This document shows positions 1 to 11,510 of a stretch of DNA of 64,000 bases, piece after piece. The notes below the pieces were generated by a model, which had not been told where the DNA came from, did not search any database, and worked only from the letters and a program-made list of their open reading frames with translations. The DNA is from Papaver somniferum (taxonomy: Eukaryota; Streptophyta; Magnoliopsida; Ranunculales; Papaveraceae). Position numbers and translations under genes: made by a program. Where the stretch lies: contig NC_039359.1 of NCBI RefSeq assembly GCF_003573695.1, forward strand, positions 121,589,849 to 121,653,848, in the 5' to 3' direction. Position 1 is the stretch's first letter; every line of letters starts with the position of its first letter.

Positions 1-1250
1 GGTTAACTCTGGTAGTTTTGATGAAACCAAAAATGGTTTCATCATTCTTCCCCTTTTGGTTCTACCAAAATTGGTTCGGCAGTGTTAGTTTATTCTTGTT
101 TTGGCTACTAAAATCATTTTTGTTTTGCATGGAAAAGACGTGAAGATTCACTGAGAAATTTGTTTTGTAATTTCAGGGTAGATTGTAGCCTTCACGTTTG
201 CTATTACATGAAGAGCCTCTTGAAGGGAAACATGAAGTCTCATGAATATAATATTTTAGAAAAGGTGGAGAACAGGGGAGCAAGGTTGTGTTACAATATC
301 CTGATGGACAAGACACTAAAAGAATTATAAATGAAGACATAAAAATTAGTGTACTGTCAACTAGTTGTAAACTTAAACGCTTATAATAGTTTAGAAAAGG
401 TTTAAATGTTTTATGAATGGTTTCAGGTGGTGTACTGTCAACCAGTTGTAAACAATGTTTGTAATGGTTTCAATTATGTTTAACCCAAACCATATTGTCG
501 CGGAATGTTATGTCTGTTTTTTAATGAAACCAAAAAGGTTTCCAGCATATTTTGATTCCACTGTAGCAGTAAAATGATGAAACCAGAAAGGGTTCCAATA
601 TTGCAGGTGAATCACGGCTTGGTTTAAACTCAAAATTTTGATATATTTCAAGGCATGGAACATTTTCATGTTCTAGGGAAGAAATATAATTACAACAAAA
701 AGTATTAGACAATAGAAAGAAACACACCAAGGATCGCTTTTTGGGGATCAACATTCGACACAATGGTTACAAGTCATGGAAATAATTCATAACACCCCCA
801 TCAACTGCACCACCCCCATCGCCGCCACAACCACCACTACCATTACCTCCTCAACTAAAACTAGTTTCAACAAAAAACAATCCACCTGTGTCTCGCCATC
901 AAAAATTGGTTTCATAGAGATCAATATTCGACAAAATGAAAAAAATACGATGAAACCTAATTAGGTTTCATCATTTTTCCACATATTTCCATTTCACCAA
1001 CACAACTTCAATGATGAAACCAATACCGATAACTTCCAAGTTAGGCCAAAATAAACTAGGCAAAAATCAGGTGAAACCAAATTTTGGTTTCATCATAAAC
1101 TTAATTTTCATCATTAAAATCTTTGGTTTCATGATAGAAAATAGGCAAGTTTATGATGAAACCAAATTTGGTTTCATCATTAGTTTACTGTTTTCACCAA
1201 CCAAAACTGTCAGAATACGATGAAACCAATTTTGATTTCATCATAAATAT
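1..1250. repeat. Array of dispersed inverted GATGAAACC motifs
   Basis: The motif GATGAAACCAA and its reverse complement TTGGTTTCATC recur, usually as head-to-head pairs forming palindromes of about 24 bp with almost no loop. Clear pairs lie near 18-47, 949-975, 1070-1096, 1155-1181 and 1218-1245, and degenerate single copies near 526, 571 and 1012. No open frame here has recognisable protein content. The block is probably subterminal or internal to a DNA transposon whose other end lies outside the window; that is inference. Confidence 0.7.
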
Positions 1251-1299
1251 GTCATTTCCCCAACATAATATTGATTTCGACGACGAAGATGTAACATTA

Positions 1300-1990
1300 T
1301 TTGTTGGTGATGAAACATCGGAAGGTAGTGATGGTGGTGGTGACTGTAGAGGAATGAATGAGGAGACGGAGGTGTTGTTGGTAGCAGATCTGCAAGTACT
1401 GGTGTTGATTTTAGATGATAAAATGAGGAGGAGGTGTTGTTGGTGGCCGATTTGAAGGTATTGGTGGTGGTTTTAGATGATAGAAGGAGGAGGCAGAAAT
1501 AGTGTTGGTGGAGGATCTGACATGTGGTGGTGGGAAAAAACAAAAGTAAGAGGAGCGATGTTGTTGATGAAAAATCATGACGTAGAAAGAGAAGAAGGTG
1601 ATGATGGTGTTAATGGAGGAGACGGTGGTGATGTTGGTGGCGGATCTGGACATAGCAACTGTTTTAATGGTGGCGAAGCTACTGTTGGTGATAAATCTGA
1701 ACATACAAGTAGAAAAAAGAATAAGGAGGTGCTCGTGGAAGAGATGGAGGTGTTGTTGGTGACGGATATGGACATAACAACTGGTTTGGTGGTGGCGGAG
1801 CTACTGTTGGTGATAGATTTGAACATAAAAGTAGCAGAAAAATAAATGGAGGCTTCATGGAGGAGATGGAGGTGCTGCTGCTGGTGGTGACGGAGGTGTT
1901 GCTGTTGGTGTTCATGGGGATCTATCTTTGTTGTTGTTGGTGATGATGGTGGTGGAGATAAGGAGGCGGAAGAAAGAAGAAAGGAGAGAA
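1300..1990. repeat. G/T/A-rich low-complexity block with a 122-bp tandem duplication
   Basis: Purine-rich GGTGGTGAT/GGAGGA sequence. Two diverged copies of a unit start at 1633 and 1755 (period 122); both contain GGACATA, an ACTGTTGGTGATA core and end in GAGATGGAGGT. Open frames on either strand are by-products of the triplet-like composition. It sits directly after the GATGAAACC array and may belong to the same element. Confidence 0.6.
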
Positions 1991-1999
1991 GAAGAAGAA

Positions 2000-2340
2000 G
2001 AAATAAAGATAAAAAAGGTATGTTTGAGCTTTTGAAAAATAATAAAAACTAAATTTATTCATTATTATTTGATTTAGGGTTTTTGTGCCACTTTTTAATC
2101 AAATTGTTTTTATTCATTAAAAATAATATGGATGGATTTTTTGTATCACCAATTTGGTCACCTTGGTTTTTAGAGCTGATTATGATTAATTTATCGATAT
2201 GCACTTGTTGTACACGTTTAAATCATATTAAAGATGTCATTAGCTACACATCAATTGTAGATAAATATTTTGACATCGTCAATCAATCAGTTTCTCCAAA
2301 TTTTGATATTTGTTATTGAAAATCCTTTAAATTCTCTCAA
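2000..2340. other. AT-rich spacer, nothing recognised
   Basis: No gene, RNA or clear repeat was seen. It separates the G-rich block from the LINE relic. Confidence 0.4.
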
Positions 2341-2640
2341 TTTAGATAGCTCACCAAATGGTAAATGAGGTGATATCCCAAATTCTTCTTTCGATGTGTG
2401 AATTAGCTTTTTTATTTCATCTCCACTTCCAAATTCTACTTTTAACATGCTTTTGAAAAACCATTAAAGCTTATAACTATCCAGGAAAAGATTTCATATA
2501 TCTCTTGATGTTTCACAACGTAAGAAAATATGGTGATTTGATTCAGCTACCTTCTTACAAAATAACCACCCGTTAACTATAAGGGAATTCTTATATGTGT
2601 CTAAGGTTTGTGCAGCATTATAACATAAAGGCCATATAAA
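2340..2640 (-). pseudogene. LINE ORF2 C-terminal (zf-RVT) relic
   Basis: Read on the minus strand, about 2640 to 2500 translates as PLCYNAAQTLDTY, then NGWLFCKKVAESNHHIFLRC, then ETSRDI followed by a stop where the family normally has Trp. The C-x-x-...-ES-x-x-H-x-x-x-x-C spacing is the zinc-binding domain found downstream of the reverse transcriptase in plant L1-type LINEs. The rest of ORF2 is absent, so this is a small decayed fragment. No poly(A) tail or target duplication was found. Confidence 0.6.
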
Positions 2641-2654
2641 AAAGATTATTGATA

Positions 2655-3720
2655 GAGCATCGTTCGGTTAAACTCACATGTTTTGGTATATATCAAGATT
2701 GTTGTCAATTTTAGTTGATTAAGCCTATGTTTTTATTTCTAGTTTACTAAAATTTATTTCGAACTAAGAACATGGTAGTTGATTATCAGAATTTATTAAT
2801 CGACACTGAAGAACGACGACGTCAACGAAAACTTCACCAACAAAGATACGTGGAGACTGACTATCTTATTCGCTCATATTATCTACCATTCTATCTACTG
2901 AAACATTTCGTATGACTTTAGTATTATGATGAACATTGCAAAATATAATTCAAGCAATAAGGAGTAGTCAATTTAGTTCTTATATTCACAAACTAACTAA
3001 CTCAGTTCACGAGCTTGAACTTATAAAAATAAAAACTTAATGAATATATCTCGAATATCTCGAATAACTCGAATACACGAACTGATTTGCTCAGTTCGCA
3101 GACTTGTCAATTTTGAGATAGTCTTGGATATTGTTTCTTTCAATAATACACGAACTGATTTATGAAATTCGCGAACTGGTTGATTTTGAATATTTCCTGG
3201 ATACCTTTTTGTATTCAATTACACAAACTGTTTTGGAAAGTTCACGCAGTTGTCCAATACAAAAGATTTCTGAGTTACGAGGCGACTATTTGTTTCCAGA
3301 CTGTTTTGGACAGTTCATGAACTGATTTTGGACTTGTAATATTGTGCTCTAATTCAATATTGTCGGTTCCGGAACTACTTAACCATTGTTCCTTGGCAAA
3401 CTATTTGGTGCATAACGTATACTTATGGTTGCACATATCTTCTTTGTTATTCAAGGCAAACTTATCACATGCTTACATGTACAATCTATGTGGATAAGTT
3501 AAGCTTGCTTGGCTATAAATAAATTCGTAAACATAGAGACTAGTTCACGAATATAACTTTGATTGTAAGCTACCAAGCCTTGTTCATCAATATAAATAGA
3601 GGACTCTGTGGACATAAGAATCTCAATCCTGGCACTTCCGTATGTTAGTTTCCGAAATAGTCGTCCTGACAAATAAGTCGACACAAGCCGCAAGCGGATG
3701 AAGTTTCGTCGCGCAGTGAT
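2655..3720. repeat. Unresolved AT-rich repeat with CGAACTG/CAGTTCG motifs
   Basis: Between about 3000 and 3325 the octamers CGAACTG(A) and CAGTTCG/CAGTTCA occur at least eight times in both orientations, for example near 3003, 3076, 3090, 3150, 3170 and 3315. Downstream, 3585-3605 has a TATAAATAGAGG-like box. The block looks like a piece of an LTR or of a DNA transposon, but termini and target duplication were not found. Confidence 0.35.
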
Positions 3721-3879
3721 GGTGCGACCGCCAAAGGCTAGTTTTCCAACAACTACCTCCAGTGACTATTTATTTTTCTCCTTATAAATTAGCGACCATT
3801 CTCTTTCATAAAATCACAATTCTCTTTATGTGTATCAATTTTCTCTAGATTTCAGTCAATTTAATTTATTTTCTACCAT

Positions 3880-5240
3880 GATCGATTTGATTCTTATGAA
3901 GAGGATGCAAAAATTGATGAAACTCTGTACGAAGAAAAGAAGGAAATGTATTTAAAGATTTGCGTCAATCGGATGAAGTGTCAAATGAGGATAAAAGGCG
4001 GCAAAGACTTATGATGCAATTACATTTAGGAATGATACCTAAGCCTTTAGAGTCAAAATAAGTTTTCACTAGAAATATGGACGTGGCGAGAGCGACATAT
4101 TTACCATGACAAGATGATGCATAACTATTTTAATGACGGATACGTATGTATTCTGATCAAGATTTTCAGTGTTGGATCCTCATGGGTCGTAATTTGACTC
4201 AATTGATTATTGTTGAGCTTTGTTAGGTACAACCTTTATTTAGTTATCAGTATATGATACATGACATGTACGAGATTTTAGTCCCGACCAAAGATCATTG
4301 CATCCGTTCGAATATTATTTTATGGGGTACCAACAGACTCCACAGACGAGTGCATATGTATGGGAAAAACAACAACATTTAGGTATCTCAATTTTTTTAC
4401 GACACGGTAGCCGACCATTTTGTTCCAAATTTCCTACGAAAACCTACTCAGATAGATGAAGATAAAATTGTTTCCCAAAACACAACTAGGGGTTTCCGAG
4501 GAATGCTAAGTAGTCTTGATTGTATGCATTGGATGTGGCAGATATGTCTTGCTAAATGAGGAAGTCAGTATAAGAGTCATTACCCAAGACCATCGATTAT
4601 TTTGGAAGCTTCGACTACTTATGATTTTTGGATTTGACATGTTTGTTTTGGACTTCCAGGTTCACAAATGACATCAATACTTTGCATAAATCACCATTTT
4701 CTAAAAATCTTAAGTTGGGCTTGTGCCACACTGTAATTCTTCCATCATCGGTCATAACTACACTCAGAGGTATTATCTGTCATATGTGATCTATCCACAA
4801 TGGTATGCTTTAATTTAAATCTACAATTAGACCGGCTTGGGTCCGGCATCAAAGGATAAGAATTATTTTAAAACACAACAAATGGTTCTGACGAAGGACG
4901 TTGAACGCGTTTTTGGAATTTTGAAAAACAGGTTCGCCATCATTTGGGACCGTGTCGTTTTTTCGATATTCAATAAATGAACAAAATTATGTGCACATGC
5001 ATAATTCTGCAGAACATCTTCATTGAGAAAACCCCGCGTGATCCCACATGGACTAGTTAACCAGATGAAGATTTGAACCTTGCTCTTCAACTGTTCCATG
5101 ACCATCCTGCAAGAAAATATAGGCATGAAACTGATATAATTCAAAATCTGGACCTCTATAGACAACTCATAGAGGATCTGACTGTGCACCTTTGGTCTAG
5201 AAAAAGAGTTGCGCATCCTAGTCAAAACCGAGCCAATTGA
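3880..5240 (+). pseudogene. PIF/Harbinger transposase (DDE_Tnp_4) relic
   Basis: Three-frame reading recovers blocks typical of plant Harbinger/ALP1-like transposases. GMLSSLDCMHW near 4500-4535 carries the first catalytic Asp. A tyrosine-rich block with PSIILEAS and TTYDFWI follows near 4590-4640. GLPGS near 4650 lies where the second Asp (GSxNDIN) is expected. DVERVFGILKNRFAIIWD near 4897-4950 carries the catalytic Glu. In-frame stops and frameshifts interrupt it repeatedly, so it cannot make an enzyme. In the family this protein cuts and pastes elements with 3-bp TTA/TAA targets. It converges on the ORF1 relic at 5530-6535, matching the two-gene layout of PIF/Harbinger elements. TIRs were not found. 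Confidence 0.75.
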
Positions 5241-5529
5241 ATTTTGTTAGACTAGATGTTGTTATGTTTAAAGTATTTCAATGAGTTAATGTAATTTGGA
5301 AGAAAATTTATTGAAGTGGGACTACTTAAATGAAGTGATACACTAAAAGCTAATACATTATTTTGCATAAGGATTACATTAAGCTTACCTATTACATTTA
5401 AAACGAAAACTAAACTAGTAAATTTTAAATTAAAATAAAATTAGTGTATTCGACTTTATTTAAATTTCAACTAGCTAGTACATTCAGTTTTCAAACTTAA
5501 ATAGAACGTAACTACTGCATTGAAGCAGA
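5241..5529. other. Spacer between the two converging Harbinger ORFs
   Basis: AT-rich; contains no recognisable coding sequence. Probably the 3' untranslated spacer of the Harbinger relic. Confidence 0.4.
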
Positions 5530-6535
5530 GTCATTTAATCAACATGGTATTCTTCTTTTTCTGATTCTCTAGAGACATCGTCATCCTCATACTAAGAAGT
5601 TCGTGAGATTTGTTGTTCATTCAATTGTTCTTTCATCTTGTCCGCTTCCCTTTCCCATGACATATGTTGTCGCGAAATTCATTATTGAAGTGTTCATGAA
5701 AAGAATTTTGCTCTTGTTAAAATTCTTGTAATGTAGTTCTCGTGAAAGAAGACTTTTTCGAAATTGCCTTATCACCAAGCCCAGCTTTGCATTTATTCCT
5801 GATAGTCATTTTCCATGTACTCAGCATAATCAAACTCAGTTGTTGAACTAAATGCTGCTTTTTGTGTTTTTTTTTTATTTTGCTACTTTTACACTTTTTT
5901 GCCTCTTCCTTATTTTTCTTTTGGTATTGTTATAACATGGAGATTAGAATTGTGAAATTCCTGATTACTTAGAGATCCATTATTTGGTGGTGTTGAAGTT
6001 GTTTCTGGAGAGGAAAGTGGTATACCATTATGAAATTCCTGCAAAATAGGACCGTATGGGCATCTTGTTGACACTTGATTACCTTATAATATGTATGAGT
6101 TAAATTTGTTTAGCACTCTCAGAATGTTGAAAAAGTTCTCGTACTGGAATCCACTTTTTGGGTCCTTTGCCACTCTGCTCGACATTTTCATTCATGCAAT
6201 TTGGGAAAAGTAATTTAACTAAAAGAGTAAAAAAACTAAAATATTCATCAAAGTGAAATACAAATTTATTCTTAGAACATGTGGTTCATCATCACCACTT
6301 CTTTTGCATCAGTGCATTGATCAAAGCTAAATATTCACCAACTTACTTCGCTGATAGAATGAAAGCAACGAGACAACCCGTCCCCATAATGATGAAGGAT
6401 GTTACCGGTTTCTTCTTTAAATTTGTCAAAAAGTTTCTGATAAAATGTGGCTTGTTGAAAACTATTGATAATATCTTTTGTTAAGTATATATAATTCCTA
6501 CAAATAAATTCATCTTCATCCACCGGAAACTTCAT
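5530..6535 (-). pseudogene. PIF/Harbinger ORF1 (Myb/SANT-like) relic
   Basis: On the minus strand from 6535 the protein opens with MKFPVDEDEFICRNYI, then an Ile/Ser-rich helix, then QQATFYQKLFDKFKEE, and breaks at a stop after EVSW near 6335. Acidic residues followed by Cys/Trp helices and the Phe/Tyr-Trp pattern are those of the trihelix/SANT DNA-binding ORF1 that accompanies plant Harbinger transposases. Further downstream (about 6200-5540) only scattered coding-like sequence remains. In live elements ORF1 binds the termini and helps bring transposase to the nucleus. The assignment rests on pattern and on convergence with the transposase relic. Confidence 0.6.
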
Positions 6536-8640
6536 ACCACGATCCCTATTGGATATTTGTTGCGAAGCGCTACCGTTTTACACAATAGTTAGGATTTTAG
6601 GAAAGTTTTGGGAGAGATTAGAGAAATTTTGGAAAACTTATGATTTGGATTGGATAAAAAATGAAATATTTATAGGGAATTCAAATACAATCGTTGAATT
6701 AGTTCTTGGGCGACCTACCTAGAGTCACCCAAAAATATTATGTCGCCCATGTCTTTACTATGTCTTTACTTCAACCGTGTGCGCAACTTATGTCGCTGTT
6801 CGCGTCTTTACTTCAACCGCTCAACACAACTTATGTGCGATTTAAGAATGTGCATCTCTTCTTCTATAGCAAAGTGCAAATTCTTAATCGTTTTTCATAT
6901 TTGTTGAGTTCATATAGAAGAAAAATTGACGCATAGGAACTTCCCTGGAGGTACAAAAAATTTGTTCGAATACAGGTATGTTAAATGTGAAAACTACAGA
7001 CAAACCCATTTTTTAGATTTTTTCCACGGTGAAACCCATGCCCAAAATAACTCAGGCACGCACTCATTTTCTGTAAGAAAATTTCTCACACACCCAGAAT
7101 TTATAGAATTATGTTCCGGCCTTTTTCTTCTTTTGATATTATATTTTTCTCATCTCTTCTTTGTCTCGTTTTCTACTGTTCTTCTTGTCTCTTTGTCGAC
7201 CTCAATTCAAAGGAATTGAGCTTGATTTTGTGTGAGTAATCTCTAGGAAGTTTAGTAGCTTGATGAATTGAGGGAGAAGGTGATGGTGATGAAGTCGATT
7301 GAGCTCTGGAAGAAGAAGAAAAGGGTAAGCTAATTTAGGGTTTCGTTAATGATTGATATTTATGAAATCGATTTAAATCGATCAATTGTCGGTGGGTTTA
7401 TTTTTAATTGGAGTAAAAATGGTTGTGAGAGGTTTAATTTTGATTTTTTTAGGAAGTTGAATTTCACAGATAGGGTTTCAATGAATGGAAGATGAATATT
7501 AGGGTTACATGTGTATCGCCCCTATATCTAACAGAAAGGTCTGTTCAACCTGTTCATACATTCACAAAAAGAACACTTAATTGTGAAGAAAAAACAATAC
7601 GGAGTACTGAAACTGTATGACTGTGTTTGATAACCTTTTAATTCATTCTTTGGATTGGATATTGCTAACAAAGCAGTTTAATTACAATGTCTAAATTCAT
7701 CTCTAAAGAAGTCATCAGGGAACAACATCAAGTTGCGTCAAGGAAGAAATGGCAAACCTTAGCTGCAGATTTTCTTACAACTTCATTGTCCTGTTACACC
7801 TTCTATGTCTTCATGGAATTCTTGTTTGGTCTATCTATCTCAAGTTGCTTGTGCTTTAGCTGAGAAGGATGGGTTTGCTGATTCCGAGAAGAACCAGAAG
7901 TTGTTGCTGCTAGTTGTTGTGATTACAGAGAGGATGCAAGGTCCAGGAAATGAGATTTGGTGACCAGTTATGAGTTTAACGGAATCCGAGATGGTGATTA
8001 GTGAATTGAAGAATGGTGGTGATTCTGTAGTGGTCTTGGCTGTGGCAGTAGTGCCAGGGATAGAATCAAGCAGAGGAGTTGTTGTTTCTCTGAGCTGAAT
8101 GAGGAACAATTGATGGTTTATAGTGGTTATGATGTTGTGCAAGGGAGAGTTGCAGGTGTGAATGCCATGAGGAGGATGATGAGTTAGCTGGAGGTAGATG
8201 TGTTTGTTAGTTGTTGTTCTTGGTGGTCAAGAAGAACATGGAGAAATTGGTGCTCAAGATGTGACAGAGAGGACGGTGTTTGATGCAATGATGCTGTTGG
8301 AACTGAGTTACAGATGATCATGGTGGTGGTTACAGCTGAGATGCAGGCAGGGAGCAGTAGAATTAGCCATGATGAAAGAATGGTGAATGTACAAATGTCA
8401 AGAATTGGTTACAATGATGGGATTGAAGTGGCATTGATATAGGCAGTTGGCTTAAAGGTTGCTGTGTAGTTGCAGACTAGTGGTGGTGGTTGCGAGGAGA
8501 GCAATGACTATGATGCAGTTGAATGTATGAAGCAATTGTAGCAACTCATCCATCTATTGTTGGTGGATTGCATGGAAGATTTTCGAGTTGGGTTCGTAAT
8601 ATTCTCCCCAACAGGAAGAAGTAGATCAATGTCATTTTCA
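6536..8640. other. Non-coding region with G/T-rich transposon-like filler
   Basis: 6700-7220 has short open frames without recognisable domains. 7260-7470 resembles a plant 5' leader (TTAGGGTTTCG, then GT-rich). 7840-8640 is rich in GATG/GTTG triplets, similar in texture to 1300-1990. The block runs straight into the palindrome array at 8650 and may be the captured or internal part of the same element. No protein was recognised. Confidence 0.4.
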
Positions 8641-8649
8641 TATGCCTTA

Positions 8650-9380
8650 TAAGTAGATCAGAGGTCATGCAGACTCGATTGCATAACATGTAATGCAGCT
8701 GTGAAAATGGATGCATAGCCTGTTATGCATTTATAAAATTTGTTGGATAACTTGTTATGCACTCCAGAAAACGGTTGGATAACATGTTATGCAACAAATT
8801 TTTTGTTATTATTGAAACCAACAAAAACAAAGACTGCATAACTTGTCATGCACCTACAATAATATTTGCATAACATGTTATGCAGTCGTGAAAATAGATG
8901 TATAACCTGTTATGCATCCGAAAATATGATTGCATAATGCATTATGCATCGAGAAAATTGTTGCACAATCTTTTATGCATCGAGAAAATAGATGCATAAC
9001 CTGACATGCATCCGTAAATATGGATGCATAATGCATTATGCATCAATTTTTTATGTACGCACTAAAATCAACCAAAACAATGGCTTATAGATGCATAACT
9101 TTTTTATGTAGTCGAGAAAATGGTCGCATAATTCGTTATGCGTCTGTAGAATGTGTTATGCATCTTTTTTGGTGGCTATATAATAGATATGTATCAAGTT
9201 TTCGAAATTTTTTCTTAAAATGATTGATCACCTCCGATTTTTTTGTGGAAAACAAAAATTTGATATTCTTGTTTGTACTCATTGCGTAGATCTCTTAATA
9301 TCCAAGTTGCGTTGTCAATTATACCTCTGATGCATAACCCGTCATGCGGATGCATAATCCGCCATGCAGACATTCTTAAT
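8650..9380. repeat. Tandem-like array of TGCATAAC...GTTATGCA palindromes
   Basis: About 15 units of a roughly 18-20-bp palindrome (consensus TGCATAACNTGTTATGCA, or TGCATAATGCATTATGCA) are separated by diverged A-rich spacers of about 15-25 bp, often containing CGAGAAAAT. Good examples lie at 8867-8884, 8934-8950 and 9024-9041. Spacers are not unique or of fixed length. The array is plant nuclear repeat DNA, probably internal to a DNA transposon. Confidence 0.75.
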
Positions 9381-9589
9381 AATTTCATATAATTATGCGT
9401 GTCACGGAAATAATTATGGGTGTCACGGTACCTAAAATTAATTGTGGGCCTGACAATAAGAATATTATTTTTTTTTGGCCTGAACGATTTTTTGGGGACT
9501 ACTCAAAAAAGGTGGGGGACTACTTTGTGATAGAAATGTTCACCCTATACTTATAAGGGGTGTCCTAAAGTGTGGAACCAACCTACCCT

Positions 9590-9735
9590 TCACCTATATA
9601 TATAATAACCTCCTCCCATCACCACCTATATATATAACCACCTCCTCCCATCACCACCGCCGCTCAGCACCACCAACCACCACCGACCACCACCGGCCAC
9701 CACCACCACCACCACCGACCACCTCTATATATAGC
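9590..9735. repeat. ACC-rich microsatellite with tandem TATATATA-ACC units
   Basis: Two copies of a unit of about 40 bp (CACCTATATATATA followed by ACCTCCTCCCATCACC) run into (CCACCA)n. It lies just inside the left TIR of the 9482-10681 element. Confidence 0.65.
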
Positions 9736-9864
9736 TTAGTTTAAATCATTAACAAAATAAAAATCAAAATCAAAATTATAACAAACCCATTACTTTTCAT
9801 TCGTTTTCCGTTGAAATAATGAGAAGTAATCATCAAAATGAGTTGAAAATGGAAGTTACAGAGA

Positions 9865-10300
9865 AAAGTTCGGCTAGGAATTATGTGAAACAGTTTTTCG
9901 AGCTAGCCGAACTCAGCTTTAATGGAGTTTTTTCTTTCAGAGAAAAGTTCGGTTACCTCGCAAAAAAAAATTTCCAACCGAACTTTACGTCGCAACTTTT
10001 TTTCCTTTTTCTCCTAGCCGAACTTTTAGTTCGGTTATGTCGCAATTTTTTTCTCCTAACCGAACTTTTCTCTGAAAACCTATATATTTGAGTTCGGTAA
10101 CGTCAATTTTTTTCCCCAGCCGAACATTTGGTTCAGTTGCGTCGCCATTTTTTTTCTTTGCCGAACTTTTCTTTGAAAGCAAAAACTCCATTAAAGCTGA
10201 GTTCGGCTACATGTGTTTTCAGAACCATTAACCGAACTACACTTGCAGATGAGTTCGGTTACCTGTTCTTCAGATGTCCTAACCGAACTCTATTTCCATG
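9865..10300. repeat. GTTCGGTT/AACCGAAC inverted motif array
   Basis: The 8-10-mer AGTTCGGTTA and its complement TAACCGAACT occur at least 15 times, alternately oriented and often as near-palindromes, for example around 10018-10036, 10060-10102 and 10250-10285. Two longer inverted segments also match: AGCTTTAATGGAGTTTT near 9920 and its complement near 10185. The motif is confined to the element bounded by TIRs at 9482 and 10681. Confidence 0.7.
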
Positions 10301-10705
10301 GTCGAAATCAGTTTATAAATTTTTCATTTTTTCGAAAGATTTTGCCAATTCGAGCAACATTAACTAAATTTGAAGTATACCTAAGTACCCAAAACCCTCA
10401 TTTCAAAATCAATCATATTATAAAAAAAAAAAAAAAACCAAAACCCCCCTTCTTATCACAAAATTATTCTTTTAAAAACACCAACTAATCAACTTAACCC
10501 CACTGATTAATCATTATACTAACACTAATCAATCATTACACTAACTAATTTAATTGTCAAGGGCAAATTTGGTATTCAAAAAAACTTAGATAAGAGGTGA
10601 CTCATTTTTACTTCTAATATCCACCCCAAAAAGTGGAGAATAGTCCCCCACCATTTTTGAGTAGTCCCCAAAAAATGGTTCTTAAATTTGTTATCAGCTC
10701 TGTGA

Positions 10706-10905
10706 TTTATAGGCCCAACCAAGCTACAACCTCCATGACTCCATCTAAGGCCTAACATAAGGCTCTATGTTCATTCAACCTCGGCCTCATGGGTGCACGA
10801 GAGGTAAGAAAAGTTAAAAAATAGCCTGTCAAGCCACTATGTTTTTGCTAGGGGTGACCGGAGAAAGCAATTCCAAACTCTTGATTGATATACTGTAATC
10901 TCGAA
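10706..10905 (+). repeat. Direct repeat of about 200 bp, copy 1
   Basis: It starts TTTATAGGCCCAACCAAGC and ends near ATACTGTAATC. A diverged second copy lies at 11315-11510 in the same orientation, sharing AACATAAGGCTCT, CACTATGTTTTTGCT and GGGTGACCGGAGAAAG. No protein was recognised in either copy. Confidence 0.7.
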
Positions 10906-11314
10906 CCACGCGGCCCAACATATGCTGCACAGCTAATCTTCTGTCACTAGTTAACTATTCCGATAGTGGCAAAACAAGTTTGTTCATGCACGTGGCTCGA
11001 CAAATTTATTTATTTTTTCATAAAAATTGCCCATACGAGAAATTGTGGTTGTACAAACTTCTTCTGAAGCTGTTGACCATAATAAGGTCGACCAAGTGGT
11101 AGAACTTCCTTCTTGATGAATAAAACTTCTGTTCAACAGTTGACTACAGGTCAGTGAAGACTTGAAAACAACACTGATATTCCACATTAAAATGATCCAT
11201 TGTTATTAACATTCAAATGCATTTGGATAATTAAAGATATGAAAAGGTTTTGTTTAAATACAGGATTTGTAATCAATAATTTTTTTTGCTTGCACGAATC
11301 AGCTTTCTGTGACT

Positions 11315-11510
11315 ATTTAGGCCCAACGATACAACCTCTATGACCTTCTAGGACTAACATAAGGCTCTCTGTCTGTTCATTCAACTTAGTCTTCATGGGT
11401 GCATCGTGCATGAGAGGTAAAGTTAAAAAGTAGCCAGTCAAGACACTATGTTTTTGCTGGGGTGACCGGAGAAAGTAATTCCAAGCACTTGATTGAAGTA
11501 CTGTAGTGGC
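11315..11510 (+). repeat. Direct repeat of about 200 bp, copy 2
   Basis: Partner of 10706-10905, about 610 bp downstream. It shares CACTATGTTTTTGCT and GGGTGACCGGAGAAAG with copy 1, with scattered substitutions and small indels. Confidence 0.7.

Larger units (their letters stand above)
9482..10681. mobile_element. 1.2-kb non-autonomous DNA transposon with TIRs
   Basis: The left end (9482 on) reads GAACGATTTTTTGGGGACTA and the right end (reverse complement from 10681) reads GAACCATTTTTTGGGGACTA; similarity continues through CTCAAAAA and GGTGGGGGACTA, about 45 bp in all. No transposase is encoded. The interior holds an ACC-rich block and an array of GTTCGGTT/AACCGAAC motifs. A matching target duplication was not found with these borders, so the true ends may differ by a few bases. 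TIR length and size would suit a Mutator-like MITE, but the superfamily is inferred. Confidence 0.7.

Noticed and set aside
1241..1915. Multiple overlapping open frames rich in Ser/Thr/Pro or Gly/Val
   Set aside because: By-product of G/T-rich low-complexity sequence; no start context, splice signals or domain.
8650..9380. CRISPR-like array of regular palindromes and spacers
   Set aside because: Repeats vary in sequence and spacing, spacers are A-rich variants of one another, no cas genes are present, and the context is plant nuclear DNA.
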